A stretch of DNA of 64,000 nucleotides, taken from Polaribacter glomeratus. GTDB lineage: Bacteria; Bacteroidota; Bacteroidia; Flavobacteriales; Flavobacteriaceae. Made by a program: the position numbers and the translations under genes. Below the pieces are notes generated by a model, which had not been told where the DNA came from, did no database searches, and worked only from the letters and a program-made list of their open reading frames with translations. The stretch lies in assembly GCF_002954665.1 (NCBI RefSeq), contig NZ_MSCM01000001.1:310802-374801 (forward strand), read 5' to 3'. Positions 43,149 through 52,005 of the stretch are shown here, piece after piece (the stretch's first letter is position 1; the number at the start of each line of letters is the position of its first letter).

Positions 43149-44876
43149 ATGGATATTACTAGCAAATTACATTATATAGATTGGATAATTCTTGCAGGGA
43201 CATTATTATTTATTGTTGGTTACGGAACCTATGTAACCAGAAAAAACAGCAATGTAACGGATTATATAAAAGGAGGAAACGACTCGAAATGGTGGACGAT
43301 AGGTTTGTCTGTTATGGCAACGCAAGCCAGTGCAATTACGTTTTTATCAACTCCAGGTCAAGCGTTTCATAGCGGAATGGGTTTTGTGCAATTCTATTTT
43401 GGATTGCCAATTGCTATGGTAATAATTTGTGTGGTTTTTATACCTATTTATCACAAGTTGAAAGTCTACACAGCTTATGAGTTTTTAGAAGGTAGATTCG
43501 ATTTAAAAACTAGAAGTTTAGCAGCCATTTTATTTTTAATTCAACGAGGTTTGGCAGCGGGAATTACCATTTTTGCGCCAGCAATTATTTTAAGTGCAGT
43601 GCTAGGTTGGGATTTATTAACCTTAAATATTATCATTGGGTTTTTAGTAATTATTTACACGGTTTCTGGAGGAACAAAAGCCGTAAATGTTACGCAAAAG
43701 CAACAAATGATTATCATTTTTATAGGAATGGTTATTGCTTTTTATATGATTATGAGTCAGCTTCCTGCGGATATTACGTTTACAAAAGCCCTAGAAATTG
43801 CGGGTGCAAGTGATAAAATGCAAGTGTTAGATTTTTCTTTTGATTTAAGCAATAGATATACAGTTTGGACAGGGATTTTGGGAGGAACCTTTTTAATGCT
43901 CTCTTATTTTGGAACAGATCAAAGTCAGGTGCAGCGCTATTTATCAGGCAAATCTGTTAGAGAAAGTCAGTTAGGTTTAATTTTTAACGGATTGTTAAAA
44001 GTGCCCATGCAGTTTTTTATTCTGTTAATTGGTGTGATGGTTTTTGTGTTTTATCAATTTAATCCATCGCCATTAAATTTTAATCCAGGAGCAAATGAAG
44101 AAGTTGCAAAGTCGAAATATGTTGAAGAATATCAACAATTAGAAGCCGCACACATCAATATTGAAAACACTAAAAAAGTAATTTTTGCTGATGGTTTTCA
44201 AGCTGCTGAAAAACAACAAATTCGAGATTTAAATGCAAGAGATTTAGAAATTAAAGAAGCTGCAAAAGACATTATTAATAAGGTTTCCGACGAAAATAAT
44301 TTAAAGAAGATAGAGTCAAATGATAAAGATTATGTTTTTATTCATTTTATTATAAATAATTTACCAAGAGGATTAATAGGACTTTTATTAGCGGTTATTT
44401 TATCGGCAGCAATGTCATCTACAGCATCCGAATTAAATGCGTTGGCCAGCACAACAGCAATGGATTTGTATAAGCGAAATATTGAGGAAGAAAAGAGCGA
44501 TGCACATTATGTAAAAGCGTCTAAGTGGTTTACGCTAGTTTGGGGAATTATAGCGATTTCTGTGGCGTGTATTGCTAATTTATTTGATAATTTAATTCAG
44601 TTAGTAAATATTATTGGTTCTATTTTCTACGGAAACGTTTTAGGTATTTTCTTGTTAGCATTTTTTATCAAATTTGTAAAAGGAAATGCTGTTTTTATAG
44701 CAGCACTAATTACGCAAGTTCTAATTATTGGGGTTTTTATATTAGACTGGTTGCCGTATTTATGGTTAAATTTATTAGGATGTGCTTTGGTAATGGCAAT
44801 TGCAATTCTGTTACAGTTTATGGTTCCCTCAAAAGAGAATAGGAGTGAAGCGATCGAAACAATTGGGATAGAGTAA
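43149..44876 (+). CDS. Sodium:solute symporter (SSS family)
   Basis: This 575-aa integral membrane protein has about 13 hydrophobic helices in the LeuT-fold SSS arrangement. Marks: TIGLSVMATQASAITFLSTPG near 46-66, the Na+-binding region of helix 1; TVSGGTKAVNVTQKQQM near 171-187; FGTDQSQVQRYLSGKS near 256-271; and AMSSTASELNALAST near 421-435. A loop of ~100 residues (about 315-410) with coiled-coil character is unusual. The substrate is unknown; the neighbouring PIG-L deacetylase and oxidoreductase point to a sugar or amino sugar. Start at ATG 43149. Confidence 0.92.
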   Translation: MDITSKLHYIDWIILAGTLLFIVGYGTYVTRKNSNVTDYIKGGNDSKWWTIGLSVMATQASAITFLSTPGQAFHSGMGFVQFYFGLPIAMVIICVVFIPIYHKLKVYTAYEFLEGRFDLKTRSLAAILFLIQRGLAAGITIFAPAIILSAVLGWDLLTLNIIIGFLVIIYTVSGGTKAVNVTQKQQMIIIFIGMVIAFYMIMSQLPADITFTKALEIAGASDKMQVLDFSFDLSNRYTVWTGILGGTFLMLSYFGTDQSQVQRYLSGKSVRESQLGLIFNGLLKVPMQFFILLIGVMVFVFYQFNPSPLNFNPGANEEVAKSKYVEEYQQLEAAHINIENTKKVIFADGFQAAEKQQIRDLNARDLEIKEAAKDIINKVSDENNLKKIESNDKDYVFIHFIINNLPRGLIGLLLAVILSAAMSSTASELNALASTTAMDLYKRNIEEEKSDAHYVKASKWFTLVWGIIAISVACIANLFDNLIQLVNIIGSIFYGNVLGIFLLAFFIKFVKGNAVFIAALITQVLIIGVFILDWLPYLWLNLLGCALVMAIAILLQFMVPSKENRSEAIETIGIE

Positions 44877-44879
44877 TTT

Positions 44880-45851
44880 ATGGAAAAAAGAAATATACGT
44901 TGGGGAATTATTGGTCTCGGAAAAATAGCAAACAAATTCGCAACAGATTTATCAGCTTTAGATGATACAGAATTAGTGGCTGTTGCTTCAAGAAATCAGG
45001 GAAATGCGAATGATTTTGCGCAAAAATACAATGTAAAAAAAGCCTATAATTCTTATGAAGAATTAGCGAAAGATACGGATGTAGATGCCGTTTATATTGC
45101 TACTCCACACAGTTTTCATAAACAACATTCCATACTTTGTTTGCAAAACAAAAAAGCAGTTTTGTGCGAAAAACCTTTTGCAATGAATTTGCAAGAAGTT
45201 ACAGAAATGATTGCTGTTGCAAAAGAAAATAATGTCTTATTGATGGAAGCTTTATGGACGTTCTTTTTACCGCATTTTAACTATGTTTTAGAACTTGTTA
45301 AAAACGAGAAATTTGGAAATTTAAAAAGTTTAGAGGCGGATTTTGGGTTTAAGCCAACTTTCGATTTAGAAAGTAGGTTGTTTAAAAAAGAAATTGGCGG
45401 AGGAAGTTTATTAGATATTGGAATTTATCCAATTTTTGCAGCTTTGTCAACTTTAGGAATGCCTGATGATATTGATACAAAAGCTACTTTTTTTGAAACA
45501 GGAGCAGATGCTGAGTGTACCATGATTTTTAAGTATAAAGACGCAAAAGCTACTTTAAAAAGTACGTTGTTAGAGGAAACAAAAACCGAAGCAATTTACA
45601 CTTTTGATGCTGCGATTGTAAAAATTAATACACAGTTTCATGCGCCTTCTACAGTAACAATTATTCAAGGTAAGAATGAAGAAACTATCGATTTTGGATA
45701 CAAAACAATTGGTTATAATTTTGAAACAGAACACTTCAATCAGCTTTTAAGAAGAAGTAAAAAAGAAAGTGATGTAATGACTTTTGAATTTTCTAAAAAC
45801 TTGATAAAAACGTTGGATGAAGTTAGAAAGATGATTGGGTTGGAGTATTAA
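44880..45851 (+). CDS. Gfo/Idh/MocA family NAD(P)-dependent oxidoreductase
   Basis: This 323-aa protein has the Rossmann domain with IRWGIIGLGKIANKFA near 5-20 (G-x-G-x-x-A), VYIATPHSFHKQHS near 74 and VLCEKPFAMN near 94-103, where EKP carries the conserved lysine. The C-terminal alpha/beta domain starts near 125. Such enzymes oxidise or reduce sugars and cyclitols. It begins 3 bp after the symporter gene, so the substrate is probably what the symporter brings in. Confidence 0.92.
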   Translation: MEKRNIRWGIIGLGKIANKFATDLSALDDTELVAVASRNQGNANDFAQKYNVKKAYNSYEELAKDTDVDAVYIATPHSFHKQHSILCLQNKKAVLCEKPFAMNLQEVTEMIAVAKENNVLLMEALWTFFLPHFNYVLELVKNEKFGNLKSLEADFGFKPTFDLESRLFKKEIGGGSLLDIGIYPIFAALSTLGMPDDIDTKATFFETGADAECTMIFKYKDAKATLKSTLLEETKTEAIYTFDAAIVKINTQFHAPSTVTIIQGKNEETIDFGYKTIGYNFETEHFNQLLRRSKKESDVMTFEFSKNLIKTLDEVRKMIGLEY

Positions 45852-45857
45852 TACTAT

Positions 45858-48800
45858 TTAGTTTTTTATGATTTTTGAGGTTCTTTTTTCATTATCGGTA
45901 TATATTGTTATAAAATAAACTCCAGATTTATAATCTTTTAAATTTATAAGTTGGTTTTGATTATTAGGCTTTTCATTATAAATTATTTGTCCTATTAAAT
46001 TATGAATAGAAATTCTTGTTATCGTTTTTTCTGAAACAATTCGGATGTTCTTTTTTGTTGGGTTTGGAAAAATGTTAAGATTTGATTTTAATGAAACATT
46101 TTTAGTATTTAAAGCTGAATCGGTGCTTTTGCCTTCTACCGAAATATTATTTAGAACAACAGTCTTTCCGGTTTCTTCAAACATATTATTTCCATTAAAT
46201 CGTATTCTAACCTTAAAATTTGGGTTATTATTTGCACTTTCAACACTTGAAAAATCAAACTGTTTTAAGGAGTAATTTGAATTAACGGAGCTTGAATTTA
46301 CACTTAAATTGCTGTTAGACCAGTTATCTCCATCAAAGTAATCAATTAATAAACTGTTTGCAGCACCATCAGATTTTATAGCTAGAGAAACTTTAATTTC
46401 ATCAAAATTTGTGGTCGAAAATTCTAATTCTATTGTATTTTCAAGTTCGCCAAATTTAAAAGGTTGTTTAATTTGTAATCCTCTTATAATGTCTGCTGTA
46501 TACAAAGTATTATTATTAGCTTCTGCTTTGTAGTTTATATTTGTTGGGTCATTTTTTCTTTCTAAAGAAGCTTTACGCCAATTTTCATTTGTTTTAGAGA
46601 ATGGGTAACCGGTTAAAGAAGATGTGTATTTTAAAGAAGCATTCAGTCCATTTCTGGAATAAGTAGCATTCAATATTTCTAATGATAAATCGTTAGGAAT
46701 TCTATTATCTTTCAACCAAAAATAAATTAAATGAGAAGCTGTATTTGAATCTTTATTAAAATTTGCAATTATATTAGCGTCCTTACTAGGGTTCATTGTT
46801 ATCACAGGATTCGTGCCAGAGGCATCTCCAGACCAATGAGAGAAAACAAAACCACTTAAAGGTTTTGCTTCTAATTTAATAGGGATGTTTTCATAATAAA
46901 GACCCGTCCAAGGATAGGGATTTTGAGATACTCCCGCAGTTGTATTTTTTATAGAAATGGTATTCATTTTAATAAAACCTCCATTTTTATTAGAAATATT
47001 TAAATTAAATTGATACGTATTATTTATATTAAAAAAAGTTTTTATTTGATTTTGTAATCTTAACGGTCTCGCTTCTATCCATTCTAAAAGATTTCTTTTA
47101 CTAGAATTACTATAAAAACCCTCATCTCTTTCATCTGAGCGGTTAATGTCTTCAGCCAGATAAGGCGTAACCTCATCAAATGTTTCTTTAACTATATTTT
47201 TAAATCTTTCTTTTGTGAACCCAGAATTTGATAAATCTGCAAATCTTTTTATAAATTGATTTTTAAAGTCTACATTCTCTAAAAGGTTTCCAAATATAGA
47301 AATATCGACTTTTCCGGTTGTTAAGGCATGTTCTTCTAACCAATTTTGATCATCGGCTAAGGTTGCTTCAAAATCTCTTGTAATTGCGCGCCATTTCCCA
47401 TCACCGTAAGAATTATTTTCAGGATTTCTTACCTTCCAAAAATTCCATTCATGGGCTCTACTTTCACTAAATATTTGAATTATTAATTCGTCTATAAGCG
47501 ACTCCATGTCTAATAGTTCGGCAGCTCTGTTGTAGTTTTCGCTTACCTTCATATCATTGTTTAGAATGAAATCTCTCATTTCTTCATAACTTATAAAATC
47601 GCTTTCTTCTCCTTCACCAAGTTCACATCTTCCTTTGTCACAATCTACAATTAGTACGTTATCCTTATCTAAACCAAAATTATAGGCAAAATGATATTCA
47701 TCAAAACGGTCTCTTATAGCCGATAGACCCCAATATTCTCCATTAATAAAATGTACAACATTCTGAATTCTTGTGATTCCATGGTAAAAAGGTTGCATTA
47801 ATTTATTAAAAACTACGTCAAAAGCAACATCTCCACCACTTCCATCTCCTCTTAGTAATAATCTTTTATTACTGCTGTTAAAAACTGATCCAGGAATTTT
47901 TTCTTTTAATAAATTATGCTCAAAAGTATTTTGATTATCATACTCACTTCTTGCATATAATCTTAAACTTTTTAAGATACTACCTCTAGAATTATTTCCA
48001 TGCACTCTAAATCCTGCATTTACATTTAGAACAGGATTTAAAGAATTTGAATCAAAAATTTCTACACTTGCAGGAAATTCCCATTCTCTTCCGCTTCTCC
48101 AATAGTTGTTATTCTGAACTTTGTATGAATTTTTATCTGAAGGATTTTGCTCTCTCCAAGTATCAAAATCTATACCGGCATTATAAATTCCATCGTAGTA
48201 ATCGAACAATACATTTTCTTGTAATTGAATAGAAACTACTGGTATTGTATAAGGGTTACCGTTTTTCCAAATAAAATAAGTTTTTGCAACTGTTTCAGAA
48301 GTTTTACCGTTTAAAAAAGCTTTTGCTTTAATGATAGTGGTTTTCCGCACGGGGTTTATAGGAACATAAATGTCATCTTGAACTGAGTTTTTGTTTGCTA
48401 CTTTATCCACATCATTAGAGCGGTCTCTAATTAAAATTGAAGAATTGTATATCTGAGATACATAAGTTTCGTCAATAAAAGGACCAAAAGGATCACCAAT
48501 ATCATCTGGATAAATGTTTTTATATTGAAAACTTGTGCCTGATAAGTTGTTAATATCTGGTTCTGATCCATCAAAAGTATACACAATTGTTGCATTCGTA
48601 TTATCGTTTAAAAGTTCTAAGTTAAATGGATTTTTGTAAAGGCCAGAAACATGTGAAAAAGTGGGTGGATTCAATTTTTCTGCATCAACTTGAGAATTAT
48701 TTGATAAATTAGGTGTTGGAGATGAAAAATAAGACCAATTACCCGTTCCGTTTATTTGACGCCCATAAGATTCATCTTTTTGTAAAACAACAGAAGGGCA

Positions 48801-49202
48801 GTTGTTTATGATGTTACCAGAAGAGTCAGAAATAATTATTTTCTCTCCATTAGAGCTAATTTTAAAGTTGGTGTGTAATGGTTTATTTGGGATTATGCGA
48901 TTTTTATCTGAAGCCCAAATTAATAGATATTGATCTGGATATATAGTAACTCTAGGAAAAATCCATTTTTTAGGATCAGATTCGTTATCACTTAGACCAA
49001 ATCCTTCTAAATTTATGGCTATAGAACCATAGTTATATATTTCAATCCAGTCTTCAAAATCACCATCTTCGTCAGAAATCGTAATTTTATTGGATGACAT
49101 TATCTCATTAATTGCAATATTTTGAGATTGAGTATTGAAAATATTGTAGATAAAAATTACATAAAATAAAACAAGAGTTTTATTGAAATTTGATGTTTCC
49201 AT
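45858..49202 (-). CDS. Secreted CotH-kinase-like protein with lamin-tail, bacterial-repeat and T9SS sorting domains
   Basis: This 1114-aa modular protein has a signal region (to about residue 27), then a lamin-tail domain (about 28-140; INEIMSSNKIT, DWIEIYN). A chitobiase C-terminal-like domain (YTFDGSEPD near 205) precedes a CotH kinase-like domain (about 380-700) with LRLYARSEYD, GLSAIRDRFDEYHF and ITRDFEATLADDQNW. An InlB-type bacterial repeat follows (GFVFSHWSGDA near 780) and ends in a type IX sorting domain (IFPNPTKKNIRI...GVYFITI). It is exported through T9SS and surface-bound. CotH kinases phosphorylate coat proteins in Bacillus; here the substrate is unknown. Confidence 0.92.
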   Translation of the reverse strand: METSNFNKTLVLFYVIFIYNIFNTQSQNIAINEIMSSNKITISDEDGDFEDWIEIYNYGSIAINLEGFGLSDNESDPKKWIFPRVTIYPDQYLLIWASDKNRIIPNKPLHTNFKISSNGEKIIISDSSGNIINNCPSVVLQKDESYGRQINGTGNWSYFSSPTPNLSNNSQVDAEKLNPPTFSHVSGLYKNPFNLELLNDNTNATIVYTFDGSEPDINNLSGTSFQYKNIYPDDIGDPFGPFIDETYVSQIYNSSILIRDRSNDVDKVANKNSVQDDIYVPINPVRKTTIIKAKAFLNGKTSETVAKTYFIWKNGNPYTIPVVSIQLQENVLFDYYDGIYNAGIDFDTWREQNPSDKNSYKVQNNNYWRSGREWEFPASVEIFDSNSLNPVLNVNAGFRVHGNNSRGSILKSLRLYARSEYDNQNTFEHNLLKEKIPGSVFNSSNKRLLLRGDGSGGDVAFDVVFNKLMQPFYHGITRIQNVVHFINGEYWGLSAIRDRFDEYHFAYNFGLDKDNVLIVDCDKGRCELGEGEESDFISYEEMRDFILNNDMKVSENYNRAAELLDMESLIDELIIQIFSESRAHEWNFWKVRNPENNSYGDGKWRAITRDFEATLADDQNWLEEHALTTGKVDISIFGNLLENVDFKNQFIKRFADLSNSGFTKERFKNIVKETFDEVTPYLAEDINRSDERDEGFYSNSSKRNLLEWIEARPLRLQNQIKTFFNINNTYQFNLNISNKNGGFIKMNTISIKNTTAGVSQNPYPWTGLYYENIPIKLEAKPLSGFVFSHWSGDASGTNPVITMNPSKDANIIANFNKDSNTASHLIYFWLKDNRIPNDLSLEILNATYSRNGLNASLKYTSSLTGYPFSKTNENWRKASLERKNDPTNINYKAEANNNTLYTADIIRGLQIKQPFKFGELENTIELEFSTTNFDEIKVSLAIKSDGAANSLLIDYFDGDNWSNSNLSVNSSSVNSNYSLKQFDFSSVESANNNPNFKVRIRFNGNNMFEETGKTVVLNNISVEGKSTDSALNTKNVSLKSNLNIFPNPTKKNIRIVSEKTITRISIHNLIGQIIYNEKPNNQNQLINLKDYKSGVYFITIYTDNEKRTSKIIKN

Positions 49203-49487
49203 AGCGAGGAATATTTATTTATAATTAGCGATTTTTTTAATTTCTGGGGGAAATTTTGCTGGGGGGTGAGAGAAGTTTACTTGATAACTATTTCTTAAAC
49301 TGCTCATTACAAATGTAATGAATTATTTTTAAATATAATTAATTAGTATTTTTACTTTTTTTTTAAAGAAGTTTTAGCGGTATTTAACATGAATTGTTTT
49401 TTACTATACTTTAAAAACGAACAATAAATTTACTTTGATAAACTATAATGCAATTAATTTTTATGTAGTCTTAGGTTGAAATTTTGT

Positions 49488-50201
49488 TCAATATTTTCTT
49501 CTAAATATATTAACAATTTTTCTAAATATATTTTGCTTATTTATTATTACAACTTCTCCCATTATAATTTCTTCTATAACAAGAGTATTTTCAATCATTT
49601 TTACATTTAGATATTCTGTTTCATGGTTGATTTGTATTTCTTGCATTTCAAATCCCAGATAATAAAACATAAGAATAAGATTTTTATCTAATGCTGTTTT
49701 TTTGATGGTAATCGTAAAATTTCCGTCAAAATCAGTTTCAAGTTTGTTAGAATATCCTTTTAAAAGGATGTTTACTCCCGGTAAACCTCCATTTTCATCA
49801 AATACATGACCTTTAATCTCTAAAGAATCTTTTAATTTTTTATTGAAAACAGTATCTTTATTCACGCTATTTAACTGCGTTATTTTTATTTTTTCTGTAG
49901 TTTTATTTTGGCTAAATATTGGAGTTGTTAAGGAAAGCAAAGTTGTAATTCCAAAAAGTAGTCCGGTTTTAGAGTATTTATTATTTTGTAAAGAAGAGAT
50001 CTCTATGTTTAATTGTTCAGGTTTAAATTTTCCACAAAATTTTTGATTGCTATCTAAAATTCTTGAGAGTTGATAATTTGACTTTTCTGTGAAATTAAAA
50101 ACTTCCTTATTACAGTTTAAACAGAAGGCCCCTTTTTCGGTTGTGGTCATTTCGTTCCATTTTTCACTGCATGGTTTCGGAATTTTTATTTCGTATTTCA
50201 T
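49488..50201 (-). CDS. Carboxypeptidase-regulatory-like domain protein with cysteine-rich N-terminus
   Basis: This 237-aa protein starts with a soluble domain containing CSEKWNEMTTTEKGAFCLNCNKEVFNFTE and FCGKF, a flavobacterial N-terminal module with four or five cysteines that may bind metal. One hydrophobic segment follows (about 78-95). The C-terminal half (about 130-210) is a carboxypeptidase-D regulatory-like beta-sandwich: IKGHVFDENGGLPGVNILLKG, then DFDGNFTI. These proteins are often linked to TonB-type or signalling systems. Function unknown. Confidence 0.8.
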   Translation of the reverse strand: MKYEIKIPKPCSEKWNEMTTTEKGAFCLNCNKEVFNFTEKSNYQLSRILDSNQKFCGKFKPEQLNIEISSLQNNKYSKTGLLFGITTLLSLTTPIFSQNKTTEKIKITQLNSVNKDTVFNKKLKDSLEIKGHVFDENGGLPGVNILLKGYSNKLETDFDGNFTITIKKTALDKNLILMFYYLGFEMQEIQINHETEYLNVKMIENTLVIEEIIMGEVVIINKQNIFRKIVNIFRRKY

Positions 50202-50341
50202 TTACCTTGTTTATTAATTTAACAACTATTTGCTGATAGTTTTAATCTTGAATTAAATTTAAAAGTAGTAATTTGCATCACAATTTAGCTAAGTTAGTGT
50301 TTTTTAAACAGAAAAAAATATAATAAAAATATAGTTTAAAC

Positions 50342-50371
50342 AAAAAAAATCTCAAGCTTTCACTTGAGATT
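50342..50371 (-). terminator. Rho-independent-type terminator after the DUF2911 gene
   Basis: AATCTCAAG and CTTGAGATT pair around a 6-nt loop, with a run of T following on the minus strand. It lies 22 bp after the stop of the gene ending at 50394. Confidence 0.75.
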
Positions 50372-50393
50372 CTAAAATGTAATTTTTTGTAAG

Positions 50394-50921
50394 TTAATTA
50401 GTTACATCAATTTGTACACCAACATACGTGTTTTCCCAAAGGAAACCTAAAACAGTGCTTGTGTCTTTTACATCATCAAATAGAATTGTAAAAGTTTCAA
50501 TAGTATCAGGAACTGGCATTACTTCAGCAGCAACTTTTACAGCAACTTTAGCTTCATCCCATTCTTTTGGAGTTCCCCAATTTGTAGTATCCGTATAAAA
50601 AATAACGTCCCAAGATTCTTCATTAGGTACTGTATACAAAGCATACGTTCCTGCTGCTAATTTTGCATCTCCAACCATTACATCTTTACTAAAAGTTATT
50701 TTAGTACTCGCATTTGCGCCAGTTCTCCAAACTTTATCAAACGGAACTAAATCTCCAAAAATAGTTCTGTCTTTTACGCCTGGTCTAGAATAGTCTACAG
50801 ATATAGTTGTAAAACCTACTACTTGTTCAATTTTTTGAGAAGGACTAGCAGGTGCTTTTTTTTGTGCATTTGTAGAAAACGCAATCGCTACTACAAATAA
50901 ACTTAATAATATTTTTTTCAT
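50394..50921 (-). CDS. DUF2911 protein, secreted
   Basis: This 175-aa protein has a signal peptide (to about TNAQ, residue 19) followed by the DUF2911 domain: VDYSRPGVKDRTIFGDLVPFDKVWRTGANAST near 48-80 and KLAAGTYALYTVP near 93-105. This domain is typical of Bacteroidetes, periplasmic, of unknown function. Its single gene unit is divergent from the epimerase gene at 51035. Confidence 0.9.
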   Translation of the reverse strand: MKKILLSLFVVAIAFSTNAQKKAPASPSQKIEQVVGFTTISVDYSRPGVKDRTIFGDLVPFDKVWRTGANASTKITFSKDVMVGDAKLAAGTYALYTVPNEESWDVIFYTDTTNWGTPKEWDEAKVAVKVAAEVMPVPDTIETFTILFDDVKDTSTVLGFLWENTYVGVQIDVTN

Positions 50922-51003
50922 GATATTTGTGTTTTATTAATTTTGTTAAATCTACGATTTCAAAATAGTATAATTGTTAACAAAATCTTAAAATAAGGGA
51001 TTG

Positions 51004-51011
51004 TATCTTTG
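51004..51011 (+). promoter_or_regulatory. Bacteroidetes -7 element upstream of the epimerase gene
   Basis: TATCTTTG fits TAnnTTTG and lies 24 bp before the start codon. The TTG that could be the -33 box is about 27 bp away, longer than usual. Confidence 0.4.
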
Positions 51012-51034
51012 TTGCTATAAATAGAGTTTCTTAG

Positions 51035-51796
51035 ATGAAAAATGTTAGTATTTTAGGTTTTGGTTGGTTAGGGAAATCATTAGCAATTTCTTTGTTAGAT
51101 GAAGGTTATACCGTAAAAGGTTCTACTACATCCGAAGAAAAATTAGAGCTTTTAGAACTGAATCATATCGAACCCTATATCGTTGATATTTCTGACTTTG
51201 AAGAGTTTGATGATTTTTTAAATGCGGATATTTTAATTATAGCAATTACTTCTAAAGATATTGACGGGTTCGAAAATTTGATTGCTCAAATTGAAAGTTC
51301 TAGCATTCAAAAAGTAATTTTTATAAGTTCTACTTCTGTGTACGGAATGTTAAATAGAGTAATCACAGAAGAAGATGAAGTTTTAAAAACTCCCTTAACA
51401 GAAATTGAAAACTTGTTTAGAGAAAATACTTTTTTTGAAACAACAATCATTCGTTTTGCTGGTTTGTTTGGTGATCAAAGGCATCCTGCGAATTGGTTTA
51501 AAAACGGTCGAAAAATTCCGCAACCAAAAGGTTTTGTAAACATGATTCATAAAGAAGATTGCATTGAAATTATTCTTGAAATTATTGCTCAAAATTGTTG
51601 GAATGAAACCTTTAATGCCTGCTCTAATCATCATCCAACAAGAAGAGAGTTTTACACAATTGCAAAATTAAGTAATGATGTTGAGGTTCCAGAATTTGAG
51701 GATACTGATATCTACGAATGGAAAATTATAAGCTCTAAAAAAGTACAAGAAGTTTTAGGTTATACTTTTATTCATGATGATTTGCTAAGTGTCTAG
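51035..51796 (+). CDS. NAD-dependent epimerase/dehydratase-like protein (YeeZ-like)
   Basis: This 253-aa protein is a short Rossmann-fold member of the extended SDR superfamily, with GFGWLGKSLA near 8-17 (G-x-x-G-x-x-x), VIFISSTSVYG near 94-104 (the Ser/Tyr region) and a small C-terminal part. Relatives such as YeeZ have unclear function, perhaps on nucleotide sugars. It is a single-gene unit on the plus strand. Confidence 0.85.
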   Translation: MKNVSILGFGWLGKSLAISLLDEGYTVKGSTTSEEKLELLELNHIEPYIVDISDFEEFDDFLNADILIIAITSKDIDGFENLIAQIESSSIQKVIFISSTSVYGMLNRVITEEDEVLKTPLTEIENLFRENTFFETTIIRFAGLFGDQRHPANWFKNGRKIPQPKGFVNMIHKEDCIEIILEIIAQNCWNETFNACSNHHPTRREFYTIAKLSNDVEVPEFEDTDIYEWKIISSKKVQEVLGYTFIHDDLLSV

Positions 51797-51925
51797 TTTT
51801 AAGGTTTTTAGTGTTTTATAATTCTGAGCAAGAAAGTGAAAAGATCTCGTTGAAGCTTTACCCTTTTTATTCGAGATTTCTCATTAGTTTATTTTTAGCA
51901 AGGTCTAAATGCCAGTTCGTTGTAA

Positions 51926-51969
51926 GTTAGAGTGATTTTCGATTTTTTTGAGAAAATTGTATCGAGAAC
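51926..51969. repeat. Dispersed GTTCGAGT-family hairpin repeat, diverged
   Basis: GTTAGAGTGATTTTCGATTT opens and GAAAATTGTATCGAGAAC closes the copy. It matches the pattern at 34591 and 42751 with some changes, and sits between convergent genes. Confidence 0.5.
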
Positions 51970-52005
51970 CTTTTTAACATACTATTTTTTAATGTTCACT
52001 AAAAA

